Below are positions 22,487 to 30,000 of a stretch of 30,000 nt of DNA, piece by piece. This DNA comes from Cryptococcus deneoformans JEC21 (lineage: Eukaryota; Basidiomycota; Tremellomycetes; Tremellales; Cryptococcaceae), in the NCBI RefSeq assembly GCF_000091045.1, contig NC_006692.1, positions 182,921-212,920 of the forward strand, in the 5' to 3' direction. Positions within the stretch are counted from its first letter, which is position 1. Every line of letters starts with the position of its first letter. Below the pieces are notes generated by a model. The model was not told the DNA's origin. It saw nothing but the letters and a program-made list of their open reading frames with translations, and ran no database searches. Made by a program: the position numbers and the translations under genes.

Positions 22487-23447
22487 ATGTCAACTCTCAA
22501 CTTACGCCCCGTTTCCTCCTCCGCCTCCCTCATTTCAAAACCTATACCGAGCCCATCGCTCCTTAAACCATGGGACTTCTCCTACAATTCATCTCCAGAT
22601 AGGAAGGACAGAAATTTACTAATAATGTTCCATGGCCTTGGTAGGTGCAAAGTATCTCGCGAGCATTATCGTGACTCCCAGAAATATATGCTCAATAATT
22701 CGAAGTTGATCGTAAGACTTTTAGGGGATAACAAAGCGTCATTTTTCAATCTGGCCAAGCAGCTCAATCTTCCTTCAACAGCAGTTCTCTCCTTAACAGC
22801 CCTTGATCCGTAAGCCAGATGACCTGCATGTTTCCTGTCATCACTGACGTTCTTCAATCAGCATCCCTCTCATGGACCATCCCTCTTTCTCATGGTATCA
22901 AGCATTTGACCCCTATTTCAATCCCCTCCCGATCTCTTCACAAAATCCAACTGCCCCGTTGTCCAAACTCCGCAAATTACTGGAGACTTTAATATCGCCC
23001 CATCTCGGTTGGAGGCTGGAAGACATCCATCTCTTCGGCTGGGGTCAGGGTGGTACTGTAGCCCTTGAATTAGGGATTGATATCGGCAAGACACCTCTGA
23101 AAACCAACGACGAAAAGGACAACGGTAAAAGATTAGGGAGCATCATATCTATCTGCGCACCTCTCCTTACCCACCCGGCATCCCCACTCAACGTTTCCAC
23201 CCCGGTCCTATACTTTACACGTCAATCACCACAATCTGCTGTACAACAAAAAACCGTTAGCGGGATCAGACGTGGGTATAGGGAAGTTGAAGTAGTGCAG
23301 GGTGGAGGGGTAGGCGGCCGGAAGGGAGAAGACATGCCGAGGGGAAAGGAAGAATGGTATGGGCTGATGAAGTTTTGGGGACAAGTATTGGGCAAGGCAG
23401 ATGAGGGATGGAAGGGGGAAGGAGAAGTTTACGAGGTGATACAATGA
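22487..23447 (+). CDS. Alpha/beta-hydrolase-fold protein of the phospholipase/carboxylesterase type, probably inactive
   Basis: Exons: 22487-22640, 22725-22809, 22862-23447; 274 residues. It resembles the acyl-protein thioesterase/FSH-like group: LLIMFHGLGDNKASFFNLAK (oxyanion-loop region, His49-Asp53), VLSLTALDP, DHPSFSWYQAFDP, and DIHLFGWGQGGTVALELG at the nucleophile elbow. In active relatives the elbow is G-F-S-Q-G-G. Here residue 141 is Gly in place of the catalytic Ser. The strand that normally ends in the catalytic Asp reads PVLYFTRQSPQ, and the loop that normally holds the catalytic His reads EDMPRGKEEW. The frame is open back to an ATG at 22274, only 34 bp from the RPC11 start. The inner ATG at 22487 is preferred because it leaves room for two promoters and because the extra N-terminus resembles nothing in the family. 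Confidence 0.85.
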
Positions 23448-23683
23448 TTGCTGCATCAATATATGTACATTCGATGTCACCAACTTTAGGTCTCGACTGA
23501 GCACGAAGGATCTCACCCACCAATCTTACGGGCAGTATAACAAGAGAAGCGGCGATTGGGTGTGGACGGAGGCATTTCGATAATGCCCACAGTGACATGC
23601 TTTAAATACTTCATAATCTGTTCAGATCATTATCAACTCTGAGAAGCTTGATTCTAATCTATTGCAGAGTACGGTCGCATCCC

Positions 23684-25486
23684 TCACAAAGGAGCAAAGC
23701 CATCGGCCTCCCACTTGCTGAGCATATGAGCTTTCAGTTCTTCGGGATTGCTATTCTGAAAGTCGACAGCAATGAAATCGGGTCCTGTGGTGTACTCGAG
23801 AGGCATCAGAAACGACCTGGCCACCCTTGACAGGAGAGCCGTTACCGTGACCCATGTATGGCACGAAGGGGAATCCACGGACGTCCTTGAAGAAAGTCTC
23901 ATTCAGGTTTGGTCGACAACGAGTGGAGAAGGCCCAGACTGTAGATTGAGAGCGTAAGTTCTCTGCGACGCTTGAGTCTGTAATACCACTTACGAATGTC
24001 CTTGCCGTCATAGATGTCAATGTCATCTCCCACAAGAACAAGACGATGGATGATGTAGCCCATTCTGTGGTGAACACAACGTCACCGACCTTCTTTCTCA
24101 ATTCCTCGGAAGTGGTCTTCATCTCCCTCAACCCCTCCTAGTTGTCGAACTGAAGGGCAACCCAAGTGACTTGAGTTTCGAAGGGGGAAAAGGCATCCTT
24201 GACCGAAGACCAGCATCTCGACAAAATTGCCAATCTCAGCAGCGGCAAAGGTACCAATCATGGTATGCTTAAAGGGTCAACCGATTAGCCCGTTTACATA
24301 GGGGATCATAAGGGAACTCACTGTTTCATCGGTCAAACGACGGCAAGCAGACATGGGCAGGATAGCATCGTCTCGGTGAGTGATGCAGTTAGCCTTGTAA
24401 ACTGGCCAATTGTGGGTATCGCAGGGAAGATGTAGCCGTGCATTCTCCTCCCAATGGAATTTCAGGGGCTGTTTCGGTAATGGAAAGGACCCTTCAAAGA
24501 CAATTTTGGAAGTAAAGGGAACGAAAAGATTGTTGGTCTCGCACTTGATGACTGGAATCGACGCCCCACTGAAGGCGCCGATATATCCGGCCTCGGATAC
24601 CTCGTCAGCTAAAAATGAGGTGAGTATCAGTGGATCCAAGGATACCTGTTATGAAAAAGATCCTTACGAATTGGCATGGAAGAAGCCATAATAGGAGGCC
24701 CGTGGAACACCAAAACATAAAGCCCAAGGACAGTTCTTCCCTTCTTTCTTCCAAAGCTGGTGAATCCGCCAGATGTATTGAGGTCAACGACAAGACCGAC
24801 GTGGTGCATGTCGTTTTTAACCATCGCTCTGGCGATGGATCAATTTTTCCACTTGCCATCGGGAGACTGGACCACATGCATGCCTAAAACATTGTTGTCA
24901 GTCAAGAAGAACGAGCTTCGAAAGCTATTAGAACCGACCGTGTCGCCGTCGTCTTTGTGGATGAAAAGGCTGTGAAGTGACTCAATGTGAACATCTTCCC
25001 CGCCGAGGATGTTTTGTTTACACGGACCATCCTGAACCACAGTAGGTTCGATAGGTTCCAGTTTTTCCGGCAGAGAGCACCTTATCGAGAATCTCCTCCG
25101 TACCAGCAGTGGGATCAAGCCCGACATGGCGCGCGAGACGGCCATAGCGAGTGGCCTTGTCCTTTCTCAGAGCAGCAGGGACACCGAGGATACGGAAGAG
25201 GCCAATCCTTGGCACCTTTTAGGTTCTCAAACAAGGGCGACATTTTGTGATGATAGGTAGTGATGAGTCGGAGAACGAATCATTGTTGGAGCGTGAGCGA
25301 GATTCGCGGTATTTCTCTTATACTATGGACCTGCCAGTCTTTTCTCTTCATTCGGCTGTCGCTCCTCATGATCTCGGCTCCATTCGTCCAACCAGTGAAA
25401 GTTCTCCAGCCGAGTTCACAGGCCATCTATCCCTATAGTCATTTCGCTTGTCTTTAAGGCTCCAAAAAAAGACGCAACGACGACAT
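23684..25486 (-). pseudogene. FDC1: Decayed UbiD-family decarboxylase (ferulic/phenylacrylic acid decarboxylase, Fdc1-like)
   Basis: Intact Fdc1 uses prenylated FMN to decarboxylate cinnamic and sorbic-type acids. Pieces of the family appear in order over the full length but in changing frames: [159 protein letters not shown], and the tail KWEADGFAPL. Lesions include a one-base loss near 25463, an extra base near 25204, a shift near 25065, TGA in place of a conserved Trp at 24842-24840, shifts around 24690-24800, TAG at 24140-24138, a shift near 24040, and a small deletion near 23805. Old intron signals (for example near 24320) remain. The start (ATG at 25486) and the final TGA (23686-23684) are still recognisable. 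No splicing pattern I could find rescues it. Confidence 0.88.
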
Positions 25487-26029
25487 GGGAACCTTAGGGA
25501 GCGCGGATTTGAGCCGTGTTCCCCCCAGAGGTCTACTCATATCCAATACCTAGTGTCGTAGGGAAGAATATTACTATCGCTAGTGAAGAGTTGCGGCTGC
25601 CAGGAAGGGAACCGGCGGCCGACTGGTTTTTGAACGACGCTGGGGCTCCTTGTCGCAGTTTTCGGTCTTTCCAGTCACGCAGGTTACATCATACGACTAT
25701 TGTTGTCATATCAATACTGCACGAAGCACCTGGATTCTGAACGGTTAGCGACGATGATTGGTTAGCATGACGCGCAATGAATGAGGAGGGCAAAGACGAA
25801 ATGCCCTTGTAGAGCGATTTGTGATGGTTAATTACTAATGGGAGTTCGAAGGTCATGCCGCTTCTTCATTGCTGCATTATTGCTATTACTTGTTGAGAAT
25901 CCGTCCGGATACGTCCACGGTAACAAACAATTTCCCACTCCCAAGAACCAAGGTTACAAGGTATAAGGTATAAAAGCCAGAAGAAACCTGTAAAAAATCT
26001 TTTCACCTCATGTCATACTCATTATGAGA
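25487..26029. other. Spacer between the Fdc1 pseudogene and the transposase relic
   Basis: About 540 bp with no recognisable gene. It presumably includes the former promoter of the decarboxylase. Near 25970 there is a short AAGGTATAAGGTATAAAAG run, a near-tandem GGTATAA that could be a TATA-like element. No terminal repeat or target duplication of the neighbouring element was found here by eye. Confidence 0.4.
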
Positions 26030-28382
26030 CCGAGCCCGTCTCCAGGGATATAGACGGGTCGCCCTGTCGCAGTCGCATCTGTACATGTCTTTCCGTAAAC
26101 GTCGAATAATGGCCAGGGGTTATTATAGAATCTCTTGGTACGCGGGTCTTGCTGTACGTGACAAGAGCGTTAATATCCAAAGCAATGTAATAAACGACCG
26201 GAAACAAGCTTGCCTCTATGACCACCTGCCGTCCAGCCTGACCACCCGCACGGTGTCACCACCGTGGAGGACTCTGACTCGGCTCCACACCCGGAGTCTC
26301 TCCATTGACACTGGCGATCATAGATCGTCACCAGATTGAATGCCAAAATGAGTTGCTATGGTGCCAATCACCTTATCGATGACGTTATGTGGGAGGCTAT
26401 GAAGATTCGTTGGACTGCGAAGATATTGCGTAGTGTGGGTCTATGCAGCTGTCAGCCCATCATTACATCTCGGTGTTGTCTTGAAGAAATTTTTACAGTT
26501 TGGTAGGAGTTTTTCGGAGTCCTTTGCACTATTCTCATCACCAGATACCCCTTGGTTAGGCCTCAACATATTATCTATCCCATATTTGTTGGTAAGATGG
26601 TATATGATACTTTTGGACAAGAGTCTCTGGTCCATGTTAGCATACACGTTTCGGGAGTTCGAAATGTGAGAACCTAAATCTCCGCAACAACGCTCCATCG
26701 CAAACTGCCAGGAGACCCATACAGGCCCTATTGCTCGGAGGTAGTCACAGATATGTAGGAGCATATGCATTTGGGAGGTGCAGAGGTGAAGACGGCTGGG
26801 GTTATCATTATAATATAATCTTTGTAAGTTGTTAGCTTAGTTGAGACCAATGCAAGGTAAACAGCCGAGCTATTCAATTCTCGAAATCTCTCACCCAATT
26901 TGCCCAACCCTTTTTCAGACCATCCAGCCTGTTCCTTGGCAGCTCAAATTCCAAACATTCTCGTACCAGCTCAGAAAGCTGCATAAAGTGTTTGTGACAC
27001 TCTGTGGGGATGAGCTGTTCGAGGAGGACAGGAGCCAGATGCTGTATCCAGAATGACCAGCTGTCTGCCGTGCAGGTTGCCGACACTCGACGAAGTCGGG
27101 TGGATTGGCAGCAAAGCATAATGAAATCGTACGCCCTGAAGCAGCGGTTGCCTTTCCCAGCCTCTCCCAGTAACGCAAACTTCTCCTTGTTCAGCTTCCT
27201 CACAAGTCCGCCGACCAGATCAACCAATTGTTGGAAGAACGTTCGCGAATGCAAGGTGCATGAAGTCAGTCGGGAAGGATAGCGAAAAGTTGATGGTGGA
27301 CAGCCTTGATAGAATTGACTTGCCCTTGATGCCGTGCTTTCGCGAGCGCTTATTCGACAAGGGCAGTAATTATTGGTGCCTTTCATGTTCATGAAAATGG
27401 AGACAGCTGGAGTATCTCCGGAGGCGAAGAGGAGATGAGCTCTCAAGGTGAAAAATTCTTCCCGCATTCCCAAGTCCTCGCACCAACTGCCGGTTTCAAC
27501 AATCCTTCCACCACTGGGAAAAGGAATGAGTCAAAGTCCTTGGCCTTCTTAGGCCCTGGAACAATCCCCATGGGAATAAGCTCTTCGATGGGGGTCCTAA
27601 TGCCAGGTGCGAGGTTGAGGTTGTGGAGGAAGAGGGCCAGCACGTGGCGGATCGCTTTTTGAAGGGACAGAAGCCATCTGACGTGAAAGCTAGAGCAATG
27701 TCTCTTTCATCAGAGAAGTAATTGACGCCAATCTTCTCACGCTCCACTTCCACCTCGTTCTCAAGCAGTGACTTGTAGTGCTCGCCGTAAAAAACGTCAC
27801 CTATCTTGTCAGACTGTACGTTATCTCTGGCGTATTAGGGGATTGGAGATCGAAGGCTCGGCGCTTGTAGTATGAAGATTGGGATTGCTCTAAACAATAG
27901 GTGTTGAAAGAGTCAGTGATTATCTCCTTAGATTCCGCCGCAGAACCCTTGACTCGCCTCCTGTGTGGTTGATTCACTTTCTCCAGCTACATTCTGTCTG
28001 GCAGCAGACAGTCGGGGATTTTCATTCTGCAACGAGTTACCAAGTTGAATATATCTGATTTACTGACTTCTCACTAGAAAGCAGCTTACCTCATCATTTG
28101 CCTCAGGCATTTCCACATCACCGCCGCCACCGTCGCCACCATCATTTTCGTCAAAACAGTCCTCATTGATTGCTTCTGTGGCGCTAGCTTGAGCTGCTGT
28201 AACGCGCTCTGCATTTGCTTCTCATGCCGTCTTTGAGTTGCCCGGGGGATGTTCACCTTCGGACAGCGAGCTAAGTCGCAATTTGTAGTCTTGCGTGCGT
28301 GGTATTTCGGCGGGATTATGGCTGATGCGGCTATGTTGGTTGATGGTTGATAGAGATGACACACCAGGCGGGAAAATGGCAA
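26030..28382 (-). mobile_element. Relic of a Tnp2-family (CACTA-like) DNA transposon
   Basis: Fragments of a basidiomycete Tnp2-type transposase lie in the right order on the minus strand but in different frames. 28382-28086 holds an N-terminal KYHARKTTNCDLARCPKVNIPRATQRRH piece with the CxxxxC and basic pattern. About 27745-27650 has NYFSDERDIALAFTSDGF and KRSATCWP. 27643-27443 reads LALFLHNLNLAPGIR and MGIVPGPKKAKDFDSFL. 27473-27370 reads FTLRAHLLFASGDTPAV and GTNNYCPCRI. About 27250 retains a broken DFMHL..NVL block. 26770-26570 reads LLHICDYLRAIGPVWVSWQF, MERCCGDL and the RNVYANMDQRLL segment. About 26270-26200 has RVRVLHGGDTVRVVRLDGRW. Frameshifts, stops and gaps separate the pieces, so no active transposase can be made. 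Element ends were not identified; borders are only the outermost recognisable coding traces. Confidence 0.82.
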
Positions 28383-28689
28383 GGACGTGAGGAGTCTCTC
28401 GTGGAGCTTTCTCGATGAGTTCCTGCGTTCTCGGTTGTTCCAGTGGGGCTGCGTACTACTGGCTTTGCATATCGGGCGGAGAATTTATGATCGGATGGAA
28501 CGGGACTGGGAACAGGTAAGACAGCAGATCTTGCGTATACTGGAAATTATCTTGTATCTGGTACACTGTGACCACCAGTATCATAAAAGCTCAATGTCTT
28601 ACAAAGAGTAGTTAGTAGTAGTCCAGCAAGTGGTGGAGGTCAAGAAACTCCCTGCTGCGACATGCGTGGGGTGATAAATTAATAATTTA

Positions 28690-28804
28690 GGTACTTCCAA
28701 TTTTACGTTTTGGTCGGACGAAAACCCAAAATTCACATTTTACGTAAGTACCAAAACGCGTTTTGGGCGTGTTTATTTTGGTCGACTTCTGGGTTCGACC
28801 AAAA
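28690..28804. repeat. Cluster of inverted repeats and a 16-bp palindrome
   Basis: A perfect hairpin has arms TTTTGGTCGA (28776-28785) and TCGACCAAAA (28795-28804) with a 9-nt loop. CCAAAACGCGTTTTGG at 28751-28766 is a perfect 16-bp palindrome. TTTTGGTCG also occurs at 28708-28716, so it can pair with the right arm over about 97 bp. GGTACTT (28690-28696) and AAGTACC (28746-28752) form another inverted pair, and ATTTTACG occurs twice. The pattern suggests the end of a transposon or a small inverted-repeat element; it is not a tRNA. Confidence 0.6.
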
Positions 28805-28986
28805 CATGTTCTCTCCCGACGAAAAACGTCATTTGCCTTATATCTCCTCTTGCGTAATGCGATTTGTCCACCTTCATTATTATTATGTTCAATTTGATGA
28901 TGTTGTGGTGGTATTCGTTCCCCTGCGTGGGCTTCTTAGTTCGCCGGCTTTCGATTTTTCTAACGACAGTTGAAATATGATCAACT

Positions 28987-29013
28987 GTCACGTGACTCAG
29001 TACCAATGACGTC
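28987..29013. promoter_or_regulatory. Promoter motifs upstream of the NADH dehydrogenase gene: CACGTG, CCAAT and CRE-like
   Basis: GTCACGTGAC (28987-28996) is a perfect palindrome with an E-box core. CCAAT lies at 29003-29007, followed directly by TGACGTC (29007-29013), a CRE/bZIP-like core. They are 175-200 bp before the start codon. CCAAT is the binding site of the Hap complex, which controls respiratory genes in fungi; E-box and CRE cores are bound by bHLH and bZIP factors. Use of these sites here is inferred. Confidence 0.4.
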
Positions 29014-29087
29014 GGCGACGCATTTATTGGTGAACTCGTAGCTCTGCGTTGTCCCTTTTGATTATTGCCCATCTTCTGGCGAGTCGC

Positions 29088-29135
29088 ATGCTCCACTTCA
29101 TCAATTCCCATCTCAACCCATTCTTCTCCCAATAG
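29088..29135 (+). other. Possible upstream ORF in the NADH dehydrogenase leader
   Basis: ATG at 29088 opens a 15-codon frame ending in TAG at 29133-29135, 52 nt before the main ATG and out of frame with it. If the transcript starts upstream of 29088, this could lower translation of the main frame. The transcription start is unknown. Confidence 0.3.
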
Positions 29136-29187
29136 CTCCATTCTTCCCCTCCAAACAGCATCCAGGCGAACGCCCATCCCTACCATC

Positions 29188-30000
29188 ATGTTCCGCCTTA
29201 GGCCAGCCCCAGGCTCAGTTCCACATCGACTCTCGACCCTTCGGCCGATACGACCTTTGCCGCCCTCAACTTTTCGGTCCCTCTCGAACGATGCCGGCGG
29301 CAAGGTAGTAAGACCAACCAACTCAGCTTTGTCCCAAAATTTCTTCGCTGGGCATCACAGACCATCTTCGAAGCCTCATTCCCAGCTCAACCTCGTCCGT
29401 ACTCGCAGCACCTTCCGTATCTCTTCAGAGGAGTTTGCTGGTAAACACCCTTACTTGTCTGTCAGCATCAGGCTCGTTTTGTCTTCCATCTTTGGTCTCG
29501 TTGTCCTCACTGGCGCAATTCTGGTTCATGATGCGTTTACCTACTCTGAGAGACATGTCGATCGTGTGCCCTGTAACCCTCTGAGTTTGAAACCTCGAGT
29601 TGGTGGTAAGAAGAATCTGCCGATCATCGAGGTGAATTTGGATGATGAGGAAGATGATACGAAAAGAGCTATGAGAGGGAAGCCTAGGCTTGTTATCGTT
29701 GGCGGAGGCTGGGGTGTAAGCCATTCTACGTTCATGGAGAAGGTATAGCTAATGCTAGGGCAGGCTGTCTCCCTCATCCAATCTCTGCCAGCACATGCCT
29801 ATAACGTAACGCTTATTTCTCCCCAGACATACTTCGCCTTCACTCCCCTCTTGCCTTCGGCGTGCGTCGGTACTATTGAACCTCGTTCATTAGTGGAGCC
29901 TCTTAGGAAACTTATTGCGCGGGTCAGAGGTCATTACTTGATGGGAGCTGCTGTCGATCTCGACATGACCGAGAGGCTTCTGGAGGTTGAAGTTCCCAAG
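29188..30000 (+). CDS. NDE1: Alternative (type II) mitochondrial NADH dehydrogenase, N-terminal part (runs off right edge)
   Basis: Rotenone-insensitive NADH:ubiquinone oxidoreductase of the mitochondrial inner membrane, which oxidises NADH without pumping protons. Exons: 29188-29715 and 29764 to the window edge. 29188 is the first in-frame ATG; the Arg/Ser/Pro-rich N-terminus (MFRLRPAPGSVPHRLSTLRP) suits a mitochondrial presequence. A hydrophobic segment at about residues 90-113 (SVSIRLVLSSIFGLVVLTGA) is the membrane anchor typical of the external enzymes. The FAD-binding fold begins at RLVIVGGGWGAVSLIQSL (about 168-185), the glycine motif being rebuilt exactly across the intron, and is followed by NVTLISPQTYFAFTPLLPS, CVGTIEPRSLVEPLRKL and YLMGAAVDLD. 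External rather than internal orientation is inferred from the anchor, and the symbol reflects that. The NADH-binding half and C-terminus lie beyond the window. Confidence 0.92.

Larger units (their letters stand above)
28383..29187. other. Intergenic region and promoter of the NADH dehydrogenase gene
   Basis: About 800 bp. The left part (28387-28611) has an open 74-codon plus-strand frame without family resemblance. The middle contains the inverted-repeat cluster at 28690-28804. The right part has promoter-like motifs at 28987-29013 and a pyrimidine-rich leader before the ATG at 29188. Confidence 0.45.

Noticed and set aside
23751..24131. 126-codon minus-strand frame as a stand-alone gene
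   Set aside because: Its middle and end carry only pieces of the UbiD/Fdc1 C-terminal region; the frame switches at both ends and part of it is a former intron. It belongs to the pseudogene.
26874..27473. 199-codon minus-strand frame as an intact gene
   Set aside because: Only its first part reads as Tnp2 transposase; the conserved DFMHL-type block continues in another frame. It is a transposon fragment.
28387..28611. 74-codon plus-strand frame next to the transposase relic
   Set aside because: No homology recognised and no supporting signals; it abuts the start of transposase traces on the other strand.
28776..28804. GGGTTCGACC resembling a tRNA T-arm
   Set aside because: It is part of a perfect DNA hairpin; no anticodon arm, D-arm or acceptor stem can be drawn around it.

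Overview
The window looks like nuclear DNA of a basidiomycete yeast of the Tremellales, most probably Cryptococcus or a close relative. Genes are dense and packed with short introns (mostly 45-70 nt, GT..AG, many with CTAAC/CTGAC-like branch sites), several coding exons are only 6-30 nt long, neighbours are divergently or convergently paired with little space between them, and the recognisable proteins are typical of fungi. All exon borders below were placed by eye from splice signals, reading phase and family similarity. No database search was run.

Layout. 1-833 (-): 5' part of the AP-2 clathrin adaptor alpha subunit, running off the left edge. 1272-4226 (+): Hel2/ZNF598-type RING ubiquitin ligase of ribosome quality control. 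4335-5238 (-): Ctf8, a sister-chromatid cohesion clamp-loader subunit, with two MluI cell-cycle boxes in its promoter. 5935-9188 (+): an 18-exon secreted GH37 trehalase. 9189-12607: a 3.4-kb gap with at most one small doubtful gene. 12608-18489 (+): a 1778-residue secreted protein with a DUF1996 domain, eleven WSC modules and a Ser/Thr-rich stretch, probably a cell-wall or carbohydrate-binding protein. 18694-20138 (-): Hem25/SLC25A38 mitochondrial glycine carrier. 20390-21509 (+): a conserved-looking protein of unknown function. 21596-22239 (-): Rpc11, the small TFIIS-like subunit of RNA polymerase III. 22487-23447 (+): an alpha/beta-hydrolase-fold protein that seems to have lost its catalytic residues. 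29188-30000 (+): 5' part of an alternative (type II) mitochondrial NADH dehydrogenase, running off the right edge.

Between 23.7 and 28.4 kb lies a decayed island on the minus strand. It holds a pseudogene of a UbiD/Fdc1-type decarboxylase (23684-25486) broken by several frameshifts and stops, and a shredded Tnp2-family (CACTA-like) transposase relic (about 26030-28382). A cluster of inverted repeats follows at 28690-28804.

The genes do not form a pathway. They are a mixture of housekeeping functions (vesicle transport, translation surveillance, cohesion, haem synthesis, Pol III, respiration) and surface or carbon functions (trehalase, WSC protein). The points most worth checking are the decayed Fdc1 gene, the putative pseudo-esterase, the eleven-module WSC protein with its repeated intron position, and a one-base phase break in the HEL2 gene model. 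I found no clearly new biological system.
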